From NCBI GenBank assembly GCA_964247705.1, contig CAXTVQ010000037.1, positions 1 through 44,497 on the forward strand: a stretch of 44,497 bases of DNA, in the 5' to 3' direction. The DNA is from LMUY01 sp964247705. Its GTDB lineage: Bacteria; Pseudomonadota; Alphaproteobacteria; Acetobacterales; Acetobacteraceae. The position numbers were made by a program, and so were the translations under genes. Each line of letters opens with the position of its first letter. The first letter of the stretch is position 1. Under the pieces are notes generated by a model. That model saw only the letters and a program-made list of their open reading frames with translations. It was not told where the DNA came from and did no database searches. Shown here in pieces: positions 15,790-23,124 of the stretch.

Positions 15790-16695
15790 TTAGGAGTTCC
15801 TGTGCGCCCCCGGCGCCAGCTCGACCCCGGCCAACCGCTCCGAAAGCTTGGCTAGTTCGGTGTGGTCCGCGCCAGGGCCGAGCATGGCGGCGCAGGCGGC
15901 GGAGAGTTCGCGGCACAGCGCGCTGAAGGGTGCGGGCGTTGCTGTGTCGCGCGCCACGCCGAGCGCGATCGATACGTCCTTGAGCATGAGGTCGAGCCCG
16001 AAGCCGCTGTCGAACTGCCGCGAGAGGACGTACTGCTTGAACTTCTTCTGACTGGAGTTGTTCATCCCGGTCGAAGCGTTCAGCACGTCCACCATCAACG
16101 CCGGGTCCAGACCGAAACGCTGACCGATCAGCAGCGCCTCGATCCCGATCAGGAAGCCGCCGGCGCTGACCAGGTTGTTGAGCGCCTTCATCGCGTGCGC
16201 CGACCCGACACCGCCCGTGCGCAGGATGGAGGTGCCCATCGACTCCAGCAACGGGCGGACGCGCTCGACCGTGGCATCATCGCCGCCGACCATGATCGCC
16301 AGCTCGCCGGTCTTCGCGCGCGGCACGCCGCCGGACACGGGTGCGTCGATCATCACGCCCCCGGCTTCGGCCACGCGGGCAGCCAGCAGGCGCGTCTCGC
16401 CGGGTGCGCCGGACGTCATGTCCACCACGACCGTGCCGGGCTTGAGCGTGGGAAGCAGGCCGTCGAGAGCCGTCCCGACCGCGGCACTGGTCGGCAGCAT
16501 CGTGACGATGACGTCGGACCCGGCGGCGAGTTGTGCCGACGTATCCGGCGCGGTGCCGCCGACCTGCTGGGCGAAGGTCTCCGCCACGATCCGCCGCTGG
16601 TCCGCGACCATCAGGTCGTAACCGGCGGCATGGACGCGGGCGGCCATGGGCCAGCCCATGTTGCCGATGCCGACGAAGCCGACGGTCTCGGGCAT
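15790..16695 (-). CDS. NAD(P)-dependent 3-hydroxyisobutyrate dehydrogenase family protein
   Basis: A 301-residue beta-hydroxyacid dehydrogenase. The N-terminal Rossmann motif GFVGIGNMG (6-14) binds NAD(P). The substrate motif DAPVSGG lies near 118, and the catalytic lysine sits in the AHAMKALNN segment near 170. Members reduce or oxidise 3-hydroxyisobutyrate, tartronate semialdehyde and related acids; the substrate here is not determinable. The start is the ATG at 16695, and the longer open frame (to 17154) only shadows the upstream gene. It follows the carboxymuconolactone-decarboxylase gene by 2 bp, so the two are an operon. Confidence 0.85.
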   Translation of the reverse strand: MPETVGFVGIGNMGWPMAARVHAAGYDLMVADQRRIVAETFAQQVGGTAPDTSAQLAAGSDVIVTMLPTSAAVGTALDGLLPTLKPGTVVVDMTSGAPGETRLLAARVAEAGGVMIDAPVSGGVPRAKTGELAIMVGGDDATVERVRPLLESMGTSILRTGGVGSAHAMKALNNLVSAGGFLIGIEALLIGQRFGLDPALMVDVLNASTGMNNSSQKKFKQYVLSRQFDSGFGLDLMLKDVSIALGVARDTATPAPFSALCRELSAACAAMLGPGADHTELAKLSERLAGVELAPGAHRNS

Positions 16696-16697
16696 GA

Positions 16698-17096
16698 TCA
16701 GGCGCGGTCCAGCTCGGCGAACACGCCGGCGGCGGTCTTGAAGGCGTCGAGGCCGGCCGGGATGCCGCAGTAGACGGTTGCGTGCAGCAGCACCTCCTTG
16801 ATCTCCTCGCGGGTAACGCCGTTGTTGAGCGCGCCGCGCACGTGCAGCTTCAGTTCGGGCGAGCGGTTCAGGGCGGTCAGCATGGCCAGGTTCAGCAGCG
16901 AGCGGGTTTTGCGGTCGAGCCCCGGGCGGCCCCAGATGTCGCCCCAGCACCACTCGGTGGTGACCTTCTGGAAGGCGCGCATGAACTCGTCCGCATTGGC
17001 GAGCGAGGCGTCCACGTAGTCCGCGCCCAGCACGGCGCGGCGGTTCTCCAGGCCCTGGGCGAAGCGCTCGCCCTCGTACTCCGGATGGTCGGCCAT
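16698..17096 (-). CDS. Carboxymuconolactone decarboxylase family protein (PcaC-like)
   Basis: A 132-residue all-alpha protein of the CMD family, similar in length and layout to 4-carboxymuconolactone decarboxylase: GADYVDASLANADEF, WGDIWGRPGLDRKTRSLLNLAML, and HVRGALNNGVTREEIKEVLLH with the conserved His. PcaC converts 4-carboxymuconolactone to beta-ketoadipate enol-lactone two steps after pcaHG. The window has pcaHG 15 kb away, but this copy is paired with a hydroxyacid dehydrogenase, so a true PcaC role is likely but not certain. It is divergent from the lactonase-like gene across 71 bp. Confidence 0.82.
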   Translation of the reverse strand: MADHPEYEGERFAQGLENRRAVLGADYVDASLANADEFMRAFQKVTTEWCWGDIWGRPGLDRKTRSLLNLAMLTALNRSPELKLHVRGALNNGVTREEIKEVLLHATVYCGIPAGLDAFKTAAGVFAELDRA

Positions 17097-17167
17097 GGCG
17101 GGGCTTCTCCTGGTGGGAATGTGGCGGGTAGAGTTGGGTCCAGACGGCTGACAAAGGCAGGTGCAGG

Positions 17168-17953
17168 GTGGATTACAAGATCGCCGCCATCCGCTACGCG
17201 ACCAAGCAGGCGCGCACCGCCGGGAGCAACTTCCTGTTTCCGGACGACCATGGCGCGCACATGCCGATCGACTATTTCGTCTGGGTGGTCACGGGCGGCG
17301 GGCGCACGATCGTGGTCGACACGGGGACGAGTGCGGCCGATGCCGAGACGCGCGGGTTGACCGTGCTGCGCTCCACGGCCGAGGCGCTGGCGCTGGTGGG
17401 GGTGGACGCGGCGACGGTGCAGGACGTCGTTCTGACGCACCTGCATTACGACCACGCCGGGTGCATGGGCGCGTTCCCGGCCGCGACGTTCCACCTGCAG
17501 GATGCCGAGATGAGCTTTGCGACGGGGCGGTGCATGTGCCACCGGCCGCTGCGGGTACCGATGGAGGTCGAGGTGACGGTGAGCGCCGTGCGCCACGTGT
17601 ACGCGGAGCGGGTTCGTTTCCATGACGGGACTGCGGTGATCGCGCCCGGTGTCAGTTTGCACTTGGTGGGCGGGCACTCGGGCGGGATGCAGGTGGTGCG
17701 GGTGCCGACAGCGCGGGGCCATGTGGTGCTGGCGAGCGATGCGGCGCATTTCTGGGCCAATATCCGTACGCGCAACCCGTTTCCGCTCGTGGTGGACGTG
17801 GGACGGATGGCAGAGGGCTGGCGCACGTGCGAGGAGTTGGCCGACGGGCCGGATCATATCGTTCCGGGGCATGATCCACTGGTGCTGCAGCGGTTTCCGA
17901 CGATGCCAGGGCAGCCGGATGTGGCGTTGCTGCATGAGACGCCGGCAGGCTAG
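17168..17953 (+). CDS. Metallo-beta-lactamase-fold hydrolase, AHL-lactonase-like
   Basis: A 261-residue protein with the binuclear zinc motif HLHYDH (His91, His93, Asp95, His96), later ligands in GGHSGG and SDAAH, and a final GHDP. The pattern matches the N-acyl-homoserine lactonase branch of the metallo-beta-lactamase superfamily. It may open the lactone of a quorum signal or of a catabolic intermediate; the neighbouring carboxymuconolactone decarboxylase makes the second plausible. The GTG at 17168 is the chosen start. There is no signal peptide, so the protein is cytoplasmic. Confidence 0.8.
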   Translation: MDYKIAAIRYATKQARTAGSNFLFPDDHGAHMPIDYFVWVVTGGGRTIVVDTGTSAADAETRGLTVLRSTAEALALVGVDAATVQDVVLTHLHYDHAGCMGAFPAATFHLQDAEMSFATGRCMCHRPLRVPMEVEVTVSAVRHVYAERVRFHDGTAVIAPGVSLHLVGGHSGGMQVVRVPTARGHVVLASDAAHFWANIRTRNPFPLVVDVGRMAEGWRTCEELADGPDHIVPGHDPLVLQRFPTMPGQPDVALLHETPAG

Positions 17954-17964
17954 GCAGGCCAAGG

Positions 17965-18073
17965 AAGGCAGGGCTTCGCCTTGCACCCGGAAGGGGACGG
18001 TCGCCCCGTTCACCCCTTGATCAGGTCTGCAGAGGACGTCTGTCCTTTGCTGGAGTTTGGGGCAAAGCCCCAA
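17965..18073. terminator. Cluster of hairpins between convergent genes (bidirectional terminator or palindromic repeat)
   Basis: Four inverted repeats follow each other: AAGGC/GCCTT (17965-17982), GGGGACGGTCGCCCC (17993-18007), AGGAC-GTCT-GTCCT (18033-18046) and a perfect TTGGGGC-AAA-GCCCCAA (18057-18073). They lie between the stop codons of the lactonase gene and hemC. The last hairpin could end either transcript, though no long T run follows. The string of GC-rich palindromes also looks like a degenerate intergenic repeat element. Confidence 0.4.
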
Positions 18074-18082
18074 TCCTTACCT

Positions 18083-19117
18083 CTACAGGAAGACGTCGGA
18101 CGGGCTATCCTTCTTCAGGCTCGCCCCAAGCTCCAACCCAGCCCGCTCGGCATCGACGAAGTCGCACTCCATCGTCCGCCGCAACAGGAACGTGCCATCA
18201 GCGCGGGCAACCAACCCCGTCAGATGCAAGCGCCGGCCCGGCAACGGACGGGCATACCCGCCGATCGGGGTCGAGCACGAACCATCCAGCGCGGCCAGCA
18301 GAGCCCGCTCGGCGTTGGAGACGGCCTTGGCCACCGGGTCCTCGATCGCGCTCAACAGCTCCCGCAGCTCCGTCGAGTCGGCGCGAACCGTGACACCCAC
18401 GATGCCCTGGCACGCGGATGGCACCATCACGTCCGTGTCGATCACGACGGAGGCCTCGTCCTCCACCCCGAGCCGGCGCATGCCCGCAAGCGCCAGCAGG
18501 CTCGCCTGGAAGTCGCCGCGCCGCACCTTGTCCAGCCGGCCGTGCACGTTGCCGCGGATGGTGCGGATCTGCAGGTCCGGGCGCGCATGCAGCAACTGCG
18601 CCTGGCGGCGGACGGAGCTGGAGCCGACCACGGCACCGTAGGGCAGGCTGGCATACGGGTCCTCACCGTCCACGATCTCGCAATCCTGGCCAAGGATCAG
18701 CGCATCGCGCGCGTCCTCCCGGGTGAGCGTGCAGGCGAGGACGATGTTGTCAGGCAAGAACGTCTCGAGGTCCTTCAGCGAGTGCACCGCGAAGTCGATC
18801 CGGCGATCGGCCAGCGCCTCGTGGATCTCTTTCGAGAACAGGCCCTTGCCGCCGATGTCGGCCAGGCGTTGGCCGCTCGCCTGGGTGGCATCGCCTGTGG
18901 TGCGGATCGCGTGCTCCTGGAACACGTCCATGCCGCGCAGCACGGGGCAGAACTTCGTCAACGTGTTCAGGAACGCCCGGGTCTGCACCAGGGCCAGCGG
19001 CGAGGCCCGGGTGCCGACGCGCAGCGGCAGGCCGGGGTGATGCGGCCGCACATGCGGGTTGGCCTGAGCTGGCGCTGTGTTCCGCTGACAAAGCCCTTCG
19101 AGCGCCGTGTCCATCAT
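18083..19117 (-). CDS. hemC: Hydroxymethylbilane synthase (porphobilinogen deaminase)
   Basis: A 344-residue enzyme joining four porphobilinogens into hydroxymethylbilane, the tetrapyrrole precursor of haem, sirohaem and bacteriochlorophyll. It has LRVGTRASPLALVQT (32-46), the catalytic region HSLKDLETFLP with Asp116, the arginine-rich GSSSVRRQAQ, and Cys281 in DGSCSTPIGG, which carries the dipyrromethane cofactor. The start at 19117 is chosen for its GGAG ribosome-binding site. An ATG at 19141 overlapping the tspO stop as ATGA is a real alternative. About 32 residues precede the conserved domain. It is the last gene of the ppsR-bchG-bch2-bchP-tspO-hemC run, an unusual place for hemC as far as I know. 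Confidence 0.92.
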   Translation of the reverse strand: MMDTALEGLCQRNTAPAQANPHVRPHHPGLPLRVGTRASPLALVQTRAFLNTLTKFCPVLRGMDVFQEHAIRTTGDATQASGQRLADIGGKGLFSKEIHEALADRRIDFAVHSLKDLETFLPDNIVLACTLTREDARDALILGQDCEIVDGEDPYASLPYGAVVGSSSVRRQAQLLHARPDLQIRTIRGNVHGRLDKVRRGDFQASLLALAGMRRLGVEDEASVVIDTDVMVPSACQGIVGVTVRADSTELRELLSAIEDPVAKAVSNAERALLAALDGSCSTPIGGYARPLPGRRLHLTGLVARADGTFLLRRTMECDFVDAERAGLELGASLKKDSPSDVFL

Positions 19118-19137
19118 CGTCACCACTCCGTCGTGCA

Positions 19138-19641
19138 TCATGCTTGTCCAAACGGTCCATTGAGCCGCACCACGGCCCAGTTGAGGTATCCGGCGAACCC
19201 GACCCAGAGGAGGTACGGCGCCAGCAGCCAACTCGACCGGCGTGCCACCGGCCATAGGAAAACCATGAGCGCCAGCACGCTCAGCCAGAACGGCGCCACT
19301 TCGGTGAACGCCCAATCGGGGCGGTGCAGCGTGAAGAACAGCTCGCTCCAGAGCACGTTCAGCAGCGCGTTGATGGCAAACAGCACCAGCACCCGGCGGC
19401 GTTGCGTGCGGGTTTCCGCAGCGCGCCAGGCGATCACGCCGGAGAGGGCGGTGAGCGCGTAGATCAGCGTCCAGGCAGGGCCGAACAGCCAGTCGGGCGG
19501 GTTGAGGCTGGATTTGTGCAGGCCGTAGTACCAGGGGCCGATATCGGTCGCGGCCGCGCCCAGCACGGCGACGATCACCGCCGACCCGGCCGCAACCGCG
19601 ATCGGGATCCAGCGCCGGGTGCGGGTGCTGTCCGGGTTCAC
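19138..19641 (-). CDS. tspO: TspO/MBR family tryptophan-rich sensory protein (CrtK)
   Basis: A 167-residue membrane protein with five hydrophobic segments. It carries the family signature region PWYYGLHKSSLNPPDWLFGP (about 41-60), WTLIYALTALSGV and WSELFFTLHRPDWAF. In Rhodobacter, TspO (crtK) is an outer-membrane protein that binds porphyrins and negatively modulates photosynthesis gene expression. The GTG start at 19641 overlaps the bchP stop by 4 nt (GTGA), and the stop abuts or overlaps hemC. Placement between bchP and hemC fits a tetrapyrrole-sensing role. The longer open frame upstream lies inside bchP. Confidence 0.9.
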   Translation of the reverse strand: MNPDSTRTRRWIPIAVAAGSAVIVAVLGAAATDIGPWYYGLHKSSLNPPDWLFGPAWTLIYALTALSGVIAWRAAETRTQRRRVLVLFAINALLNVLWSELFFTLHRPDWAFTEVAPFWLSVLALMVFLWPVARRSSWLLAPYLLWVGFAGYLNWAVVRLNGPFGQA

Positions 19642-20873
19642 GCGCGGGCGAGGCCCAACAGGTGCGCCGTGTCCTTGACGAAGATCTTGAGGTGGGCGAG
19701 CGGATCGCGCCGGGTCAGCTTCTTGTTCATGTAGCTTTCCCAGGTGAGGCGCTGCACGTCCGGGTCGCGGCACATCTTGACGAAGCTCTCGCGGCGCTTG
19801 TCGCTGGAGTACCAGAAGCGCTGCATGATCCCGAGGATGAGGAACACGCGGCCGTGGTCCTTCATGAAGCGCTTGCGGGCGGTGGCGAGCGCGCGGACGT
19901 CGCCGGTTGCGCAGAGCTGTTCCACCGCGTCCGCGGCGAGCCGGCCGCCGAGCATGGCGTAGTAGATACCTTCGCCCGAGGCGGGGGCGACCACGCCGGC
20001 GGCGTCCCCGGCGAGGACCACGTCCCGGCCGTTATCCCAGCGCTTCATCGGCTTCATCGGGATCGGGGCGCCTTCGCGGCGGAGGGTTTCCAGCCGGTCC
20101 AGGCCGGTGGCAGCGCGCAGGGCGGTGATGGCGGGGCGCAGGCCGAAACCCTTCTTCGCCGAGCCGGTGCCGATGCTCATCGTGTCGCCGTGGGGGAAGA
20201 TCCAGGCGTAGAAATCGGGGGAGAACTTGCCCTGATAGTAAACGTCGCAACGGGTTCCGTCGAAGGCCGGGTCGTCTTGCGGGGTGCGGACGATCTCGTG
20301 GTAGGCGAAGACGTAGGGCACGCGGTCGGCGCCCTTGACGTGCTGCTTGGCGACGGCGGAGCGGGCGCCGTCGGCCCCGATCACGACGCGGGTGCGGACA
20401 CGCTGCTCGCCGGTCCCGTCCTTCAGGGCGAAGTGGACGACGGCCGTGCCGTCCTCGTCGTGGCTGATGCGGTCGTAGAGGCCGGTGGCGCGCTCGGCGC
20501 CGAACCCGGCGGCGCGCTCGCGGAGGTATTCATCGAATTCCTCACGGTCCACCATGGCGACATAGCCGGCGCCGTCGATCGGCATGTCGGCCTGCTTGTC
20601 GGAGGGCGCGACGATACGGGCGCCGCGGGCCTTGGCGACGAGCAGGTGCTCGGGGATGGCGAAATCGCGCACCAGGCGGGGCGGGATGGCGCCGCCGCAA
20701 GGCTTGATGCGGCCCGCGCGGTCCAGCAGCAGCACCCGGCGGCCACGGCTGGCCAAGTCGGCCGCGGCGGTGGCGCCGGACGGGCCCCCGCCCACCACCA
20801 CTGCGTCGTAAGTCACGGCGTCGCAGGTCGAAGCGTCGTAAGTCGCAGCGTCGCAAGTCGCAGCGTCGGGCAT
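19638..20873 (-). CDS. bchP: Geranylgeranyl-bacteriochlorophyll reductase
   Basis: A 411-residue flavoprotein that saturates three double bonds of the geranylgeranyl tail to phytyl at the end of bacteriochlorophyll synthesis. The FAD motif DAVVVGGGPSGATAAADLA begins near residue 23. Further family segments are RIKPCGGAIPP, VIGADGARSAVAKQ and LAGDAAGVVAPASGEGI. The first 22 residues are an odd low-complexity run (DAATCDAATYDASTCDAVTYD) encoded by 15-bp tandem repeats. A strong GAGGAG ribosome-binding site 7 bases before the ATG supports translation from 20873. A GTG within the repeat could be a second start. Confidence 0.94.
   Translation of the reverse strand: MPDAATCDAATYDASTCDAVTYDAVVVGGGPSGATAAADLASRGRRVLLLDRAGRIKPCGGAIPPRLVRDFAIPEHLLVAKARGARIVAPSDKQADMPIDGAGYVAMVDREEFDEYLRERAAGFGAERATGLYDRISHDEDGTAVVHFALKDGTGEQRVRTRVVIGADGARSAVAKQHVKGADRVPYVFAYHEIVRTPQDDPAFDGTRCDVYYQGKFSPDFYAWIFPHGDTMSIGTGSAKKGFGLRPAITALRAATGLDRLETLRREGAPIPMKPMKRWDNGRDVVLAGDAAGVVAPASGEGIYYAMLGGRLAADAVEQLCATGDVRALATARKRFMKDHGRVFLILGIMQRFWYSSDKRRESFVKMCRDPDVQRLTWESYMNKKLTRRDPLAHLKIFVKDTAHLLGLARA
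20803..20869 (-). repeat. 15-bp tandem repeat encoding the BchP N-terminus
   Basis: Four 15-bp units (gcgtcgtaagtcacg, gcgtcgcaggtcgaa, gcgtcgtaagtcgca, gcgtcgcaagtcgca) and a partial fifth stand in tandem on the plus strand. On the coding strand each gives a five-residue unit D-A-x-T-(C/Y). The repeat number is a multiple of three bases, so gain or loss of units would keep the bchP frame. Confidence 0.9.
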
Positions 20874-20884
20874 GCTGTGGCTCC

Positions 20885-22216
20885 TCAGGTCGCTTGGATG
20901 GCCGCGAAGGCCGGGCTGGGCGCACGCGTGGTTGGGACGAAAACGCCGGCGGCGAGACGGGCTGCGATCAGGAACACCGCGGCCTGGGTGAGGAAGACGG
21001 CGGCGTAGGACAGGGCCGGCGCTTCAAACAGCAGGTGCGTCACGTCGATCAGGCCCGTGCCGAACAGCCCGCCGGCACCAAACGCGATCGCCTGCGCGGC
21101 GCCCCAGAGGCCGACCCGGGTGCCCTCGCGCTGCTCGCGGCCCGCGGCGGCGAGGCCCATCATGGCGCCGATGGCCGAGACGGCAAACGCTCCGTTGGCG
21201 GCGCCGAGCAGCAGAACGGAGGCGTGCAGCGGCCAAGCAGGGCCGACCAGGGCCGCAGCCGCCATGCCGCCGAGGGCCAGGGTAGAGGCAATACAGCCGC
21301 CCATGGTCCAGGCACGCATGGCGCGGGCCTGGGATGTACGGGCCAGCAGGCAGGAGAGTGCGACGCACGCCATCCCGGCCAGGACGCCCGCGTGGAGCAA
21401 CCCGGTCAGGCCGGCGGTCTCGCCGGGGGTGAAGTGGAAGACGGCGCCGGCGAACGGCTCGAGCACGACTTCCTGGGCGCTGTAGGCGAGCATGGAGACG
21501 AAGACGAAGATGGCGAAGCGGCGGGACGCGGGCTCGGACCAGATTTCGCGGAGGGCGGTGAGGAAGCTGGGTGCGTGTTCGGCCCTCGCCCGCGGGCGGG
21601 AGAGGGCGTCGGCCGCGTGTGCGGGACCTTCGATGCCCAAGACGGCGACTACGGAGATCAGGAAGGCGATGCCGGCAACCGCAGCCGTCACGGCGGTCAG
21701 GCGTGTCGGGCTGAACGGGTCAAGCAAGTGGCTGGCGGTGGCGGAGGTCACCACGATGCCCAGGATCATCAGCAGCCACAGGATCGTGGCAGCCGGGCCG
21801 CGGCGGCTTGCCTCGGTGCGGGCGGCCATGAGCGTGAGAACGGAGGTGCCGGCGGCGCCGACGCCCAGGCCCACGACGGCGAACGAAGCGATGGCGAGCA
21901 GCAGGCCGGGGACGAAGTGGGTGGCCATCACCGCCGTGCTGGCTGCGGCCGCGACCCCGCCGGCGGCGAGGACCGCCATGCCCCCGACGATCCAGGGCGT
22001 GCGGCGCCCCCCCATGTCGGAACCGAAGCCCATCCGGGGGCGCAGGACCTGCACGCCGTAGTGCAGGGCGACGAGCGCGCCGGGCACGATGGCGGGCAGC
22101 GCCAGTTCCACCACCATCACCCGGTTCAGCGTCGAGGTGGCGAGCACCACCACCGAGCCCAGCGCCGCCTGCACCAGGCCGAGGCGGACGATGCCGGGCC
22201 AGCCGAGCGGCGTCAT
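20885..22216 (-). CDS. bch2: BCH2/PucC-family major facilitator protein
   Basis: A 443-residue, about 12-helix membrane protein of the PucC/LhaA/Bch2 branch, thought to help deliver or load bacteriochlorophyll into antenna complexes. It shares with LhaA in this window the TSTLNRVMVVELALPA and RTPWIVGG regions and the VVLEPFAGAVFHFTPGET segment. Its gene lies between bchG and bchP, exactly where orf428/bch2 sits in Rhodobacter. The ATG at 22216 overlaps the bchG stop (ATGA). The upstream part of the open frame is a shadow of bchG. Confidence 0.88.
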   Translation of the reverse strand: MTPLGWPGIVRLGLVQAALGSVVVLATSTLNRVMVVELALPAIVPGALVALHYGVQVLRPRMGFGSDMGGRRTPWIVGGMAVLAAGGVAAAASTAVMATHFVPGLLLAIASFAVVGLGVGAAGTSVLTLMAARTEASRRGPAATILWLLMILGIVVTSATASHLLDPFSPTRLTAVTAAVAGIAFLISVVAVLGIEGPAHAADALSRPRARAEHAPSFLTALREIWSEPASRRFAIFVFVSMLAYSAQEVVLEPFAGAVFHFTPGETAGLTGLLHAGVLAGMACVALSCLLARTSQARAMRAWTMGGCIASTLALGGMAAAALVGPAWPLHASVLLLGAANGAFAVSAIGAMMGLAAAGREQREGTRVGLWGAAQAIAFGAGGLFGTGLIDVTHLLFEAPALSYAAVFLTQAAVFLIAARLAAGVFVPTTRAPSPAFAAIQAT

Positions 22217-23124
22217 GCCGGCACCATGGCGCTGAGCGCGAAGGCGGTGACCATCATGCCAGCGACGTAAAGCGTGGTTCCGGTGCCGTTGTACCAGGGG
22301 GCAAGCTCCTTCGGGCGGCGCAGGAAGCGGACCATCAGGCCGGCTTGCACCACCAGCAGCGCCATCACCACGGCGGCGCGGATCGGGAAGTCCCACAAAA
22401 CCAGCAACGCCACCACCGCCAGTTGCGGCACCGCCATCACCCAGCACGCCAGCACGGCGGCCCGGCGCACGCCGAGCAGCACCGGCAGCGAGTTCACGCC
22501 CATCCGCCGGTCACCCTCGACGGCCTTGAAATCGTTCAGCGTCATGATCCCATGGGCGCCCACGCTATAAAGCGCGGCCATCGCCAGAATGCGTGCGCTC
22601 GGCCAGCCGCCGGCCATGATCGCAGCGCCGGTGAACCACGGCAGCCCCTCGTAGCAGGCGCCACAAGCGGCGTTGCCCCACCATCCGTTGAGCTTCAGCC
22701 GGAGCGGCGGCGCGCTGTAGATCCAGGCCAGCACTGTGCCCAGCACCGCCGCGCCCAGCACCATCGGCCCGAGCGCCAGCGCCACAACCAGGGAGAGCAC
22801 CGTCCAGCCAACCGCGATCCATAGACCGGTGCGGCCCGGAACGCGGCCCGAGGGGATCGGACGGTTGGGCTCGTTGATCGCGTCCACGTGCCGGTCGAAC
22901 CAGTCATTGGCCGCCTGGCTCATGCCGGTGACCAGCGGGCCGGCCAGCGCCACGCCCGCTGCCACGACCAGCCAGTGTCCGGCGAGCGGCCGGCCGGCGG
23001 AGATCGCGCCGCACGCGAAGGCCCACATCGGGGCGAACCAGGTGATCGGCTTGAGCAGCTCCAGCACCGTTCCCGGCGAGACGCGCCCGAGGGCTACGGG
23101 CATGGCGGGGCTGGCCATGGACAT
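22213..23124 (-). CDS. bchG: Bacteriochlorophyll synthase (geranylgeranyl transferase)
   Basis: A 303-residue UbiA-type polytopic membrane prenyltransferase that esterifies bacteriochlorophyllide a with geranylgeranyl diphosphate. The Mg-diphosphate motif NDWFDRHVD at 73-81 is followed by AINEPNRPIPSGR, diagnostic for chlorophyll synthases. The second Asp-rich loop is NDFKAVEGDRRMG. Eight or so hydrophobic segments are seen. The ATG directly abuts the ppsR stop (no spacer), with the ribosome-binding site GGGAG inside the end of ppsR. Confidence 0.95.
   Translation of the reverse strand: MSMASPAMPVALGRVSPGTVLELLKPITWFAPMWAFACGAISAGRPLAGHWLVVAAGVALAGPLVTGMSQAANDWFDRHVDAINEPNRPIPSGRVPGRTGLWIAVGWTVLSLVVALALGPMVLGAAVLGTVLAWIYSAPPLRLKLNGWWGNAACGACYEGLPWFTGAAIMAGGWPSARILAMAALYSVGAHGIMTLNDFKAVEGDRRMGVNSLPVLLGVRRAAVLACWVMAVPQLAVVALLVLWDFPIRAAVVMALLVVQAGLMVRFLRRPKELAPWYNGTGTTLYVAGMMVTAFALSAMVPA

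Noticed and set aside
15790..17154. N-terminally extended dehydrogenase (454 residues)
   Set aside because: The extension is an out-of-frame reading of the carboxymuconolactone decarboxylase gene; the family start is the ATG at 16695.
17993..18073. CRISPR-like repeats
   Set aside because: The palindromes differ from each other and are not separated by regular spacers.
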